From Periplaneta americana (taxonomy: Eukaryota; Arthropoda; Insecta; Blattodea; Blattidae), in NCBI RefSeq assembly GCF_040183065.1, contig NC_091131.1, positions 12,610,800-12,674,799 of the forward strand: a stretch of DNA of 64,000 bases, in the 5' to 3' direction. A program made the translations under genes and the position numbers. The notes below the pieces were generated by a model. The model was not told where the DNA came from. It saw only the letters and a list, made by a program, of their open reading frames with translations, and did not search any database. Shown piece after piece: positions 1 through 11,229 of the stretch. Position 1 is the stretch's first letter, and each line of letters opens with the position of its first letter.

Positions 1-868
1 AAAAGCAACAGTGTAGTCAGTAATATTTTAAATCAGTATGATTGGAGTGAAATGCTAATAAGGTTATCTTTTAAGCTGTTCTTAAAGGTGTTTGTTGTCT
101 TGCAGCCCCTAATACTTTGTGACAAGGAATTCCATTGACGCGAGGTGGATATTGTAAAAGATGAGGAATAACAAGATGTTCTATGAAGAGGTATATTTAG
201 CGTGCCACAGATAAGTGATCTGGTATTTACGTCGTGGTTAGAGTATAGATAAGAGAAACGAGACGAAAGGTAATTTGGTGTTGAGGTGTGCAGAATTCGA
301 AAGAGTAAAGACAAAGAGTGTAAAGTTCTGCGTTATTTAAGTCGGAGCCACGAGATACTTGCGAAGGACGGTGATATGTGATCATATCGTCGGATGTTGC
401 ACACGTATCTGATGCACATATTCTGAGCTCGCTGTAACTTGACTGACAGTTCAGAACTTAGATCACTTAACAAAACGTCACAATAATCGAAGTGCGGCAT
501 TACTAGGGTTTGTACTAGGGTAAGTTTTAGTTGCTGGGGCAAGAAGTTTCTCAAGCGACTCAAAGAGTGAAAGGAGGAACAGATTTTCTTTATCGTTTCT
601 TTAACTTGAAAATTCCAACTTAGATTATTATCAAAAAAGAAGCCAAGATTTTTTACGACAGATGAATAAGGGATTAGCGTGTTGTTAAGGGTAACAACTG
701 AAAGATTACTGTTATTAAGGGAGTTAACTACACGCTTATGTCCAATAATTATGGCTTGAGTCTTACTTGGGTTAAGTGCGAGTCCGAAATTGGCCGCCCA
801 AGTGGAGACAGTGGCTAGGTCACAATTTAACTTGTCAATCGATTCATTGATCGTGATAACGAGTGGGA
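1..868 (-). mobile_element. 5'-truncated Jockey/CR1-like LINE, reverse transcriptase C-terminal part
   Basis: Reading minus from about 868, a continuous frame begins VITINESIDKL and includes NPSKTQAIIIGHKR, VVKNLGFFFDNNLSWN (the thumb-side FLG..D..L.W signature of non-LTR reverse transcriptases), HFDYCDVLLSD and LQRAQNMCIRYV. One in-frame stop (TAA, after SWLRLK) separates the two largest pieces; the last residues are SISLQSY. The 5' part is missing, as usual for LINE copies, and the 3' end runs off the window start. Confidence 0.8.
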
Positions 869-1654
869 ATAAAATTCCTGTAGAATATATTTAAATTATG
901 AAAAATCTGCTGTATTTATATCACTCACATTACTTGGTCAGAATTACTTAGTAGACAAATTGTTTTGAAGTACGATTTATGCTAAGGAGACATTAAAATG
1001 TATCATTAACACATAAAATCAAACACAAAGAAAAAAATCATACAATTTCTAGTATTTAAAAAATATATAATGGTTGTCTTAGTATAAAGTTACCAATTAT
1101 ATTTTATAACTCTGGGCTTTAGAGAAGTCGGAACAACTGGATAATACGCACGGCAGACCAATATCGATAGTCGACTCTACTCGCTGGCCACTAGTCACCG
1201 GGCCGTACCGAGCCGTATCAAACAAAATATAATCGAAATGGTGGTAGTCAAATTCGCGACTATATTCTTAAATAATTCACTCCATTAGTCTAGTTCAAGG
1301 TTTTATGTAGTACAACGGCGGTTTTTTGAATGCATTAAAAGAAAATGAAGATGTAATAAGATAATAAACTAGGTTATCACAAGGAAATTAACAGGAAAAA
1401 AGGTGTGTTTCACGGAATACAATTAAAATGACGGAAAGTAAATTTCCGGTTAATGTTCGCCAAAGCGTAAAGTACCTAATTATGACGGCGTTGCTGTTTT
1501 ATTTCTGGCCTATCGAAAAATACCTAGCCTTTTACGAAAAAAAATTTAAGGACCATGAAATTATTCACCGCTTTCATTATAGGCCTATTATTTTTTAACA
1601 ATATTACGAATCAAAAACTGTCATATTATATAATTTTAACTACTACATGGACGA

Positions 1655-1858
1655 ATCAAATCAAGCTAACCTAACCAAAGCTAACCTAACCTAACCAAAG
1701 CTAACCTAACCTAACCAAAGCTAACCTAACCTAACCAAAGCTAAGCTAACCTAACCAAAACTAATCTAACCTAACCAAAGCTAATCTAACCTAACCAAAG
1801 CTAATCTAACCTAACCAAAGCTAATCTAACCTAACCTAATCTAAGCTAACATAACATA
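1655..1858. repeat. Tandem CTAACC-rich block, telomere-like
   Basis: About ten copies of a roughly 20-bp unit, CTAACCTAACCTAACCAAAG, with some units shortened or with AACC changed to AATC or AAGC. The embedded word CCTAA is the complement of the insect telomere repeat TTAGG, but every unit carries the extra AAAG, so this is not a plain telomeric array. Confidence 0.85.
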
Positions 1859-2517
1859 ACCTTCGTAAATGCAAGGCCTGTAACTGGAGCAAGAAGGGAT
1901 CTCAATCATTTAATCTGCAAGTACACGCAAAAATAAATTCAAGTAAGGATCACGCTCCCACTGCATGAGAGGTCCGCGCATGTGCTACAGCAAAACTGTT
2001 TCTGTCCCGAGCCTCTCATCTAAGGCACTCGTCATAATTTACTCGCAATATTTACGCAAATACACATTGTCGCTAACAGTGGTGCTATCTCTCAATAATG
2101 TTCAGAACGAAGGAGGTAGACAGAGAGAGAAAAAATTTCTCCCGCCAACTACGCCACACACCAACGTCATGTTCTTATGTTGGTGACATTGTGTATTTAC
2201 TTAAATTTGGTGGTAAACGTAACGGCACGGTTCAAAGTGGCCGTGCTAATTCTCCAGTATAGCGGAGAAGTCAAATCTTAAAAGAGTTTATTTATGTCAT
2301 TATATAAGATAAGGAAATACTGACTTCAAAATCACTGAAATTCACATGGAAAAAAAAAAAAAAAAAAGCATCAGTTAATATCTTGAAGCTAAGTTTCATA
2401 AGGAAAACAGTTTCCCACCAAAATATCCTTGTAAATAGGAAGTACACAGTATAGGCAATAGTTAGAATACAATTTCCACTTCGTCTCATAATTTTGATAT
2501 GTCCCACTCATGGGATG

Positions 2518-2880
2518 ACCCTTCTGTAGAAGTTCTGCTGGGAGGTGTTTCAACATCCACCCTACAGTCCAGATCTCATTCCCAGTGATTACCATCTTTT
2601 CTTACATCTCAAGAGATTCTTGTCCGGTCAGTATTTTCACAGTGACATAGAATTGCAGACGGCTGTCACACACTGGTTCTGATCCCAGGTGGCAGACTTC
2701 TACGACACAGGGATACAAAAGTTTATCCCACGATATGACACCTCAATTTCGGTGAGGAATATGTTGAAAAATAACTCTACAATTGCTGTATCTGTTGTAA
2801 TAAATCTTTCCATGAAATTGTGTTTTCTTTCTCTAAATGGCTCCAGGGAAACATGCTTTCTGGACGTGGCTTATATACCA
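2518..2880 (+). mobile_element. Mariner-like transposase C-terminal remnant
   Basis: In one plus-strand frame from 2518: FCWEVFQHPPYSPDLIPSD, then YHLFLHLKRFLSGQYF, then DIELQTAVTHWF, stop, SQVADFYDTGIQKFIPRYD. The YSPDL.PSDYHLF block holds the third catalytic aspartate of mariner (DD34D) transposases, and GIQK.(V/I)PRYD is the usual mariner C-terminus. Two in-frame stops (after LL and after HWF) show decay. The tail around 2840-2875 resembles the end of such elements; the 5' part is not recognisable. Confidence 0.75.
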
Positions 2881-3439
2881 TAAAGTGGGGTAATACTTAT
2901 ATGGTGAGGTAAAACTGGTCATTTGTACTTTTAAACAATGAAATGTTATAAATATGCATTATTATTTCAAACAATGTAAGTTAAATAAAATTAGAGTCAT
3001 AGATATATAAGCAATAATCCATCATAGCAGAATTGCTGCACTCAACAGAATCTCAGGGTTAATTAATTCCAACAAAAAATGGAAGAAAATCAGGTTTTTT
3101 CTGGTTCTGCAATAAATAACTTCTAGGCTGTGTGGTGAGCAACAAAGAGTAAATGATTATTATAAATGCCTTTTTAGATTATTTTTTCATAGTATATTTA
3201 AATTAATTAATCATAATTTTGAAAACCTTGTCCTTGTAGCCTTGAGTTTGTTCTTTTGTGGGGTAACACCGATCATTACTTAGGTACCTACTGTCTTCGC
3301 GCTACGAGTTGGCGCGAGGAGTAGATAGGCGGGACGGGGGAACTTTACGCTACGCTCTGACCTGAAAACTTCGTCCACTTACTTGGCTACACTGGAACGG
3401 AGTCAGACATAAAAGATTCCGCATCTTCGATGCTGTCGC

Positions 3440-4482
3440 TATGACTATCATTATCACATTTTTTAAATTTCTGGAGTATGATCTGTCCGTGATAATCGTC
3501 TGTTTATGTTCCATCCATGTATATTAATTCGAATCTCTCAACAAAGCCATTAGCCCCACCGCCCCCATCCTGATGAACAACAATGAGTGTTCTGGACACA
3601 TTTACAGTAGTCAAAACTCCTGTAACATTTTTATCCTGCCAGAACTTGAGAAACGTTAAATTGGTAGGCCTATCTATCCGCATTTCGTCCAGATACAAAA
3701 TCGGTTTTTCCACTTCCGTAAGCTTTCTTATTTGCTGTAGATATCTTCACATATTCCAATTTACAGTGTTTTCCTTAATTTTTTTTGCTGCACACTTCTT
3801 CCACCTGAAATCCTTTTTCTTCAGTATTCGTCTTAATGTTGTCTTTTATTTCAAATCAATTCTCTCTTGTAGCAGGGGTAAAAGCTTGTTACTACTTTTT
3901 TTTTTAGTTGGTTATTTAACGACACTGTAATAACTATGTACTAGCTTCTTGATGATGGCGAGATGGTATTTGGCAAAATGAAACCAAGGATTCGCCATAG
4001 ATTACCTGACATTCGCCTTCCGCTTGGGAAAACCTCGGAAAAAACCCAACCAGGTAGTCAGCGCAAACGGGAATCGAACTCACTCCCGAGCACAACTGCA
4101 GATCAGCAGGCAAACGCGCTACCTCCTGAGCTACGCCGGTGGCCCTCTTTCTTTTTCAAATAAAAATTCTCAATTATATCTTTTTTGTCAATCTCCCGTC
4201 GAAGTCATCTACATTTGCGTTTCGGTAGTCTGGACATTTACATTTTTTTTCTCCCTCAGGTGTCGACAACGCACTTTCTTCTGTGCAGTCTTTCATTTCA
4301 TTCCTTATATGCTGTATTGTTCTTGTGGATAGATTAGAGTACTTTTCTACCTTTGCTATAGGTTTCGTAAGAGGAATGCAAAGGCACTGTTCTTTTTCTT
4401 CATCACAGAATTATTTTGCACTTCTAATAATATTCCTTTCTTCGCTATAGATTGTCAATCCTTGTTTCCTCTTTGTCGACAT
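3440..4482 (-). pseudogene. IS630-like (DDE) transposase, broken and SINE-interrupted
   Basis: ATG at 4482 opens MSTKRKQGLTIYSEERNII, an N-terminal helix-turn-helix region with TKPIAKVEKYSNLSTRTIQHI. A SINE (3893-4146) then splits the gene. After it come LRRILKKKDFRWKKC, then PILYLDEMRI (first catalytic D), LIVVHQDG and DDYHGQIILQKFKK, in the usual order of this insect family of IS630-like transposases. At least one frameshift and three stops are present; the C-terminal D/E part is lost. Confidence 0.65.
3893..4146 (-). mobile_element. tRNA-derived SINE (SINE-A type), minus
   Basis: Head GTAGCTCAGGAGGTAGCGCG (A box) and GAGTTCGATTCCCG (B box), followed by the CTACCTGGTTGGG / TCCGAGGTTTTCCC core, the AAATACCATCTCGCC segment and a tail GTCGTTAAATAACCAACT ending in an A-run. 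Inserted in the IS630-like transposase. Confidence 0.85.
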
Positions 4483-5354
4483 ATTTACAATAAACAAAAA
4501 ACTGCTATAAACCTAAATAACAGTATACAATAACATAAATTCTATTAACCGTATTATTATCAACACTATTAACACGAAAAGCAAAGGATAGCAATACAAC
4601 ATTTGTGGTATACTGAAAACAATTGTCTTGTTGAAACTAATAAAACACTGCAGTAAAAACCCCACTACTATTTTCACAAAGTCGCAAAGACTCATAGACA
4701 CGTGCAGTAGATGTTTGTGAAACAGGAATATTGCAGTGAACAGCGCGCTGCGCATGCGGGACTGTTTCCCCTCCGCCCCGTCTAAGTACTTCAGCCGCCT
4801 TCTCCTGGCGTGACAACAGTACAAACTGCTGGGTCCTCAAAGGAGACACAACTACAATCCAGATTATATATTAAAATACTTCTCTCTAGATTCGGAAAGT
4901 ATTGAATTGCAATAATTCTCTCAGGAAGTCATGTTACAGGAAAATCTTTATTCCGAAATATGAAATTCAATTGAGTTTTGAAAATGTGTTGTGGATGTGT
5001 TTTTGTGTGAAGATAGCACCGGAACTCACTAGGATCAGTGGATGATACAAACAGCATCGAAACTAGTGAATCAGGTAACATAACACCAAAAATTTATGTT
5101 AACACAGTGAAGTCGTTATTAATGTATTGAAATAACTTAACAGTACATCAATAACATTTTGTGTTCATATTTTTGACAATATTGAAAATATACTTTTTTT
5201 ATAATCCATATAAATGATCGGTATTACCCCAGTAATGATCTAACACCGTACCATATGAGGTACCAGTAACACTGATCAATAAATACATTTTTTAACCCCT
5301 CCAATATTTGGACCCAAGAAAGTTACAAATAACATCTGTAGAAGTATAAAGCTC

Positions 5355-5410
5355 TATTAAATGTATATTGCATTTGTTTGTTTATTAAATGTATATTGCA
5401 TTTGTTTGTT
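5355..5410. repeat. 28-bp perfect tandem duplication
   Basis: The unit beginning TATTAAATGTATATTGCATT occurs twice head to tail without mismatch (5355-5382, 5383-5410). The rest of 5290-6060 is AT-rich sequence in which I see nothing else. Confidence 0.8.
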
Positions 5411-6158
5411 TATCGAAAAAACTTGTGTAAGAAGTTATTAAAAAGACTAAAAATTGACCAGTATTTCCCCATTTTACGGTATTATAAACTTATTCCATAT
5501 TTTGTGTTTATAAAAATTAAAATTGGGATTTTTGTTGTAATATTTTGTAATGAAACACATTACAGACAAAAGACAGTGTATTAATATTGCTCTCTGTACC
5601 TGTGGGTACACTGGTGTAATTCTTCCTTCCATTGTTTTTTTTTTTTTTTCATATGAATGTTGGCAGCTTTTAAGTTGTGATTATAAACACTTGCACCTAC
5701 TGTAAGTTTTCACAGTCATATTTTTGTATAATTATCTTAATGAGTATTATAGCATTTTAGATTTCTTATGCCTGAACTCTTAGCTTGGAATTGCTGAAGA
5801 ACAATATAGTGTTCGTTCCACAATCTTATTTCATATTTACATGGTTTTTATTATGTGCCATTTTGAATGTGTTGATTGTAAGTGTACTGTAAATCAGAAT
5901 TGTAGTGCTGATGGAAACATTGCCATGATGTATTGGTTTATAAGAATTTTTCAGTATGTAATTAAAATATTTTAAGTATTATGTACTGTAATAGCTTTTT
6001 TATCAGATGAATATTGTTGCATGTAATGTATGAAATATATTAGTATGGAATTTTGCTCATGGGCCCTTAAGCCACGTTGACACAATAAAACTACAATTGG
6101 ACAGAGTTCACTTATACGAACACACTCGTAGACGTGGTTGATGCGTATTGTTTTAAAA

Positions 6159-6308
6159 ATGGCGGATCTGGTCCTTCAGGGTATTGGAGATGTCACTGAT
6201 ATGTTTATTAAGGAGCTAAAAATACATAAAACTCTTTCAGACAGCAAACAGAAGAAATAAGACCTGCAAATGGATTCTAAGGCACAAGAAATTGGGTGCA
6301 TGTACTAA
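6159..6308 (+). pseudogene. Unidentified short ORF (MADLVLQGIGDV...), exon or retrocopy remnant
   Basis: An ATG in good context (AAAAATGGCGG) opens MADLVLQGIGDVTDMF, then KELKIHKTLSDSKQKK, stop, DLQMDSKAQEIGCMY, stop. Base composition and amino-acid mix look coding rather than random for this AT-rich region. I do not recognise the protein. It could be a first exon, or an old retrocopy; the in-frame TAA after residue 33 argues against a functional single exon. A tiny LINE insertion lies immediately downstream. Confidence 0.3.
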
Positions 6309-6326
6309 TTTAACTTTAATTCTGGA

Positions 6327-6369
6327 CTGCTAATGGCTTCATTGCCAAATGCAAGGCACTAGACAACAG
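6327..6369 (+). mobile_element. 43-bp 3' fragment of an RNase-H LINE with target duplication
   Basis: The segment holding GGCTTCATTGCCAAATGCAA and CACTAGACAACA is nearly identical to the 3' terminus of the I-group LINE ending near 23320. It is flanked by a perfect 13-bp duplication, CTTTAATTCTGGA (6314-6326 and 6370-6382), so this is a complete but extremely 5'-truncated retrotransposition event. Confidence 0.85.
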
Positions 6370-6583
6370 CTTTAATTCTGGAACCAAAGTTCCCTAATTA
6401 TTTTTACTAAATATTAATGCATCTTTACTTGAAGATAAAAAAAAAAAACACAAAATGACATATACTCAAATAGGCCGTAAAAACTCTCATCTTACTTTAG
6501 ATGAAATGACACTTGATACATAAACTTATACAGACTACAAAAACTACAGCTTACGATAAGTTAATTTTTACATAGGTACAGTC

Positions 6584-6769
6584 TTAGAAACAATTGTTGG
6601 CATGACTTGGTGGTGAAAAAAATTTAAGTATTGAAGAGTCATTCACACCAGTAAATTTGTATATGTGCTCTCTCCTTTGACTTGAAGTCGGGCAGCTGTA
6701 AGCATCTCTTAGTGCTGTTCCCAACATCTGTGGGTTAATACTTGGGTCTACTTGGAGAATGAGAACCAT
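6584..6769 (-). CDS. Unidentified 61-codon minus ORF, possible terminal exon
   Basis: MVLILQVDPSINPQMLGTAL...KFFSPPSHANNCF. The residue mix is protein-like, unusual for this AT-rich region, but I recognise no family. It is preceded on the minus strand by a TA-rich tract. The sequence around its stop (CAATTGTTTCTAAGACTGTAC) recurs in opposite orientation near 7829, so part of it may belong to a repeat. Confidence 0.2.
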   Translation of the reverse strand: MVLILQVDPSINPQMLGTALRDAYSCPTSSQRREHIYKFTGVNDSSILKFFSPPSHANNCF

Positions 6770-7344
6770 TTATATATATATACTACTTGGGAGATAAATT
6801 TTCTTCCCGAAATAAAACTGAGACAAACAAATTAATGCAAAAATGTAAAAGACATGTAGACCTAATACCTTGTCCATATGCTACTGCCTTTTATCACCAT
6901 CTGGCATCTTCAGGTCGACCAAGTTGTGGAATATATTAACAGAAGTAGGTCGCATATAGCAAATGAATAATGATTTTCACACCCCATTACTTCGTTTATA
7001 AATGACAGGGCATAACAAGATGCTTTATTTTCACAACTAATGCAAAACGTGTCTCATTAATTTAAACTAAATCAAGTTATACTGCAGTTTCATGATTCAA
7101 GTAAGTCCTGGAGTATTGAATCGCTTCATACAGACCATTTCTATCATGGACGGTTTTAGTATAGTGGAGTGAGCATCTACTTCCCATGCAATCAGTGGTA
7201 TGTTCGAGCCTGCTGTCATACATTTCTTGGAATTATTTTTTTCTTCCTCTTTCTTTTTTTTTTCCTCTCTTTTGTTTCGTTTAGTCTTTTTTATATATAC
7301 ATATATATATATATACTCGCTTTAACATCTTTGATCATATCGCG

Positions 7345-7645
7345 AGTTAATCTTTTAGGTGAAATCCGAAGGCCTGTGCACTATTGTTGAGACTGGTTCT
7401 TTTGTTGTGAACTAGATGGTGACTGTAGATGTGTATTGATTTATTATGAATATGATTTTGGTGATGAAGCCGGTGATATTCAGGGATGTTGTGGTCCGAA
7501 TTTCCTGACATTCTCCTTACAGTTGAGGGAAAACCCTGGAAAACCTCAACCAGGAAATTCAACCCAACTGGGAATCGAACCCGGGCCCTCTGCGTAAGAG
7601 ACCAGCATGCTGACCCCAATACCAGAGAGGTGGTCACAGTCTTCA
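7345..7645 (-). mobile_element. tRNA-derived SINE, minus
   Basis: Minus strand: GGGTTCGATTCCCAGTTGGG (B box) followed by TTTCCTGGTTGAGGTTTTCC and a downstream half with AATATCACCGGCTTCATC. The A-box side (around 7580-7640) is diverged; the 3' end is not sharply defined. Confidence 0.7.
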
Positions 7646-8088
7646 TTGCACTACTAATTTACACAAAATTCTTTTCCCTGGCACTTGTTCTAGCTACTTA
7701 GGCTGACATCAACGAAACAGAATGAATGTTATTACGTCAACTAGTGGTTCACTTGTGAACCTGATCACTTGTCCTCTGATCATGTGCAGTGCCTCCTTTC
7801 TGTGACTTTGAAAATATCTGTGTGCCATCAATTGTTTCTAAGACTGTACGTAATTATGTCTCCAATCAACAGTTTGTTATGACAGAAGCTTTGAAACTTA
7901 ATATTACATAAATTACAGTGTAAAATTATTGCTGCCTTAACCTCTATAGAAATTGAGAAAAAAAGAACTATTTTATTTTCCCGTGGAATGTCTATTTTTC
8001 AATGAACCGATGAGTCACGGTTATAAAGGCAAGGAAAGGGTTTATTATATTGTACATGTGAATTATAGAATAAACAAAGTACTGAATA

Positions 8089-8317
8089 ATTTCAAGGAAA
8101 AATTGATCCTGGGACCCTTTGCTTAGATTGCAAATGCTCTACCGACTGAGCTACCCCAGGAACCGTCACTGTGATGGCGTCGTGTATAGCTCAGTCGGTA
8201 GAGCATTCGTGTGCTAAGCGAAGGGTCCCGGGATCGATACCCAGCCCCAGAACAATTTTCCCTTGAAATTATTCAAACCTGCTTTACAGGGAGCTATTAC
8301 CTGAAAGCCAGATTTGT
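8089..8317. mobile_element. Head-to-head inverted tRNA-SINE dimer with 13-bp target duplication
   Basis: A minus copy (about 8089-8160) and a plus copy (about 8175-8317) of one SINE share GTAGCTCAGTCGGTAGAGCAT-type A boxes, GGGTCCCRGGATC and the TTGAAATTATTCA segment, and face each other. The pair is flanked by a perfect AAAGTACTGAATA (8076-8088 and 8318-8330), so it appears to have inserted as one unit. The same SINE's 3' half recurs at 34438-34512. Confidence 0.75.
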
Positions 8318-9060
8318 AAAGTACTGAATAGTTCAGATTAAATTTATTTGGCACTGAATCTAACCTACAATTTACTTTTTGAGGTTTACACTTTAATGCA
8401 GAAGTCCTTGTTTTTTTATTCAGACAGTCTTTAGTTCCATATCGCTTTCTGTTTCATACAGATTGACACTGTCATTTTAAATTCATATACGTGTCTGGTC
8501 GTACTCATGGAAGTTGAGCACTGTCCTAGTCCACGTGTATCAGATGTTGGCATCCGTTGCTACGATACGAATAGTGTCTTGAGTGACCATGTGAGCAAAC
8601 TCATTGTGATTGTATCATATTGTGTCAGTGTGGCTTTAACAAATTCATTTCCTTGTCACTGTCATAACTATTCCATGTTGCAGACTTAAAATCTTTACCA
8701 TAAAAATGTTCATTTAGCTTCTTTAGTATTTTAAGTAAAGCCAGTGATTACCAGTATATTCCACATGAAGTCTTGTTTCCCTACCTCTGTGTATGCATGC
8801 AAAATGAACGTAATTGGAAAATGAAGTAAATTATATTAATATTCTTGCAACTGAAAGTTGCGTGTAATGTTTAGAAGTTTTCTTACGAGTTACTGCAAAA
8901 ATAATGGAGGGTATTATGATGTTGATATGTCTCTTCAGCAGCAGACTGGCTTAAACAGCCCACAATAGAATAGCCTCATTTGTGTTATGCAGTGTTAAGT
9001 TTATATTTAAACACTGTAGACTTAAGGTTAGGATTTAATAGCAGATGTGATTCATAAATA

Positions 9061-9862
9061 CAGGGTTACCACAAAAGAAATAAACACTTTCAATGTTTTA
9101 TCAATTTCAATGTTTTATCAATCCTAAACTATTAATGTTACCAGGCGTCAGTTTTCACTGTTCTATAAAATAATTCTTTAAGTTTATGTTGGGAACTCTC
9201 AGATGTTCAATATGAGCCTCTTATATCACATGGCACATAGGCTATTAAGGCAATAGTTTAGCTTAATCCAAACCTGGTGTAAAAATAATAATAATAGTAA
9301 ACTGCCCCCATTGAGGGTAGCCCTTACGGACTCAGTATATCCTCAAAAAAAATTATGATACATATGTAAACATAGATATTAAATTTTAAAGAAGGGAAAC
9401 AAAGAAAAGGGCGTGAAAAATTACAATTGCTATTAATGTAGCACCATGTGATTAATTAGGATTTGGCAGGATTTTTTAAACACAATTATCACAATGTCAT
9501 CCCTCAGAGATGTTGGCAGAGCAAACTGCCGTCGAAATTCTTCGAAAAAAGCTGGTATAGTCCCTCGAGCACCTATGAGCAAGCCGAATACCTCAACGTG
9601 AATTAAGGCATATTTCAGCTTGAAATAGTTGACTGTAGGCTTATAGATCGACTTCTTCTCAAGGTGGACCTCGGCTGACTGATGACATTCTACTTCAAAA
9701 CGTATCGTCTTTCACAAAACCCCAAAGAAAAAAATCACATGGTGTGAGATCAGGGCTCCTGGGTGGCCACCGTGCAAGAGTGTGGTTCCATAATCAATCT
9801 GATGCCAGTGGAGCAGTGCTCCATCCTGTTGGAAGATGACGTTTCCTTTATCTACAGTTTCT
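9061..9862 (-). mobile_element. Mariner-type transposon remnant interrupted by an R2-group LINE
   Basis: Minus strand 9862-9672 encodes GNVIFQQDGALLHWHQI, then after a frameshift RWPPRSPDLTPCDFFLWGFV, the second and third catalytic aspartate regions of the insect mariner family whose N-terminus is DUF4817-like. The 3' part (9280-9061) has VWIKLNYCLNSLCAM, a diverged C-terminus, and ends in ...GGTAACCCTG next to a TA. The LINE at 9285-9672 lies between the two parts. Confidence 0.7.
9285..9672 (-). mobile_element. R2-group LINE, C-terminal endonuclease-region fragment (copy 1)
   Basis: Minus strand, open for about 80 codons: AEVHLEKKSIYKPTVNYF, VEVFGLLIGARGTIPAFF, then ILINHMVLH and stop. It matches the C-terminal module shared with the copies at 11230, 15160, 15990, 17375 and 57060. 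The 3'UTR end near 9290-9345 carries a GGGCTACCCTCAATGGGGGC segment. 5'-truncated. Confidence 0.7.
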
Positions 9863-10085
9863 GAACTTAACAGTGCAAAATGCATGTCAATATCACAGCC
9901 ATCTTAGCTATTATGCTTTTGCCAGTGCAACAGTCAGTTTGTCTTATTAAAACTTGTACAGTTCCTGAACCTAACAGCGCAACAATCAGTGCAGTAGTAT
10001 CAACAGTTTGTTTTATCTAAACTTGTATAGTTCTCAGTCTACCAGAACAAAATGCATATTGATATCACGGATAGCTATCTTAGCT
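9850..10085. repeat. Internally duplicated segment, also present at 14535-14660
   Basis: A unit containing CAGTTCCTGAACCTAACAG, GCAACAATCAGTGCAGTAG, TTTGTTTTATCTAAACTTGT and AAAATGCATATTGATATCAC occurs about twice here and once more at 14535-14660, in the same orientation. Function unknown; probably part of an unnamed repeat that the intervening 4.5 kb of insertions split. Confidence 0.6.
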
Positions 10086-10289
10086 GGTTACAGGTAATTT
10101 CGTTCAATTTAAAATATCCACAGACAGAAAAGATCTAGTCAAAAATGTTAAAGGAATTTAGTCCAAGCAGTAAGTGCCCAAAAAGCAAAATGTGATATGT
10201 CCAATATACGAAAAGGTCCAAAATGCAATAGGGCCGATATACTAAAAGGTCCAATAATAGGACAGTGCAATATGCAATAATATAACTTA

Positions 10290-11055
10290 TGTAAATATAA
10301 TCAATCAATCAAAGGACATTATGGAGCATGTCGACTCGTATCGATTTCATAAAACGCTTTCACTCTGTTCTTTTACTAGTTCCTCCCAGTTGGTAATTCC
10401 CATTTCCATGCATTCCTTCTGACTTTCATCTTTCCATCTACTTCGAGGTCTTCCCAGTGGCCTTGTGGTGTTCATATATATTTGTTTTATGCTGCTGCAG
10501 TCATCCATACGTATAACATGTCCTGCCCAATTTAATCTTCTGGTCTGTATTAAATCTAAAATTGACAGTTGATTATAAAGTTTGTGAATATCATTACAAT
10601 GTCGAATTTTCCACTTGTTTTGAAATGGGTAAAAAATTGGACCAAAAATTTTCCTCAACACTTTGTTTTCAAAAACCATTAATTTATGTTTTTCTTTTTT
10701 TGTTAAGCTTCATGTTTCCTATCCATATAATAGTACAGGTTAGATTAGTGTTTTGTACAAAATGATTTTTAAATTTCTGGTTAAAAACCGGGAAGATAAT
10801 AATTTGTGAACAGCATAAAAAGTTTTGTTTGCATTATGTTGTCTGTTAAGTATTTCATGTTTTCTATCATTAGAATTGTCTATCAAAACAACAAGGTATT
10901 TGAACTGACTGACTGTTTCAAAAGTATAATTTTTTATTTTAAGGCTGTTGGGAATCCTTTTTGTTTTAGTGATTACCATATATTTTGTTTTACTCTCGTT
11001 GATATTTATCATGTAAATATATGGCATTTTATTGAACGTCTCAAACAGCAACAGA
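10290..11055 (-). mobile_element. RTE-like LINE, C-terminal half, decayed
   Basis: Minus strand: ESKTKYMVITKTKR, FETVSQFKYLVVLID (FKYLG motif, G lost), HKLLSSRFLTRNLKI, ILLYGYET (the usual LLYGCETW), VFENKVLRKIFGP, RRLNWAGHVIRMD and GRPRSRWKDE, in the normal order of the RTE-type RT C-terminus. At least one stop follows YGYET. The 3' end runs into a short GATT-type repeat (TTGATTGATTGATT), a microsatellite-like tail as RTE elements have. Confidence 0.75.
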
Positions 11056-11229
11056 GCCGAACAGAAACCATGGTCTTAGATTTCTAAATTATAGACATCA
11101 GCTCAAAGACTTTTGAGTGACCACAAGGGTTCTGAATACAATAAACATGTACAATAATGTGATGTGATACATTAAAGAAAAAAGAAAGTTAATTGTTGAA
11201 GGCAAATATAAGTTGATTAATTGAAATAG

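Larger units (their letters stand above)
2885..5290 (-). mobile_element. IS630/Tc1-type DNA transposon remnant with repeated terminal words
   Basis: Minus-strand transposase (see 3440-4482) is surrounded by copies of GGGGTAAYACYGATCA: near 2886 (partial), at 3260, at about 5217-5231 (inverted), and at about 5262-5277. The outer copies are inverted relative to each other, as for TIRs and subterminal binding sites. Exact termini and target duplication could not be fixed, so the ends are approximate. Confidence 0.55.

Noticed and set aside
2292-2595. Minus-strand ORF MVITGNEIWTVGWMLKHLP...
   Set aside because: It overlaps the plus-strand mariner frame with the clear PPYSPDL.PSDYHLF block, so it is the antisense shadow of that transposase.
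8120-8265. Two tRNA-like sequences
   Set aside because: Both belong to SINE copies with a shared body and a common target duplication; neither is a free tRNA gene.
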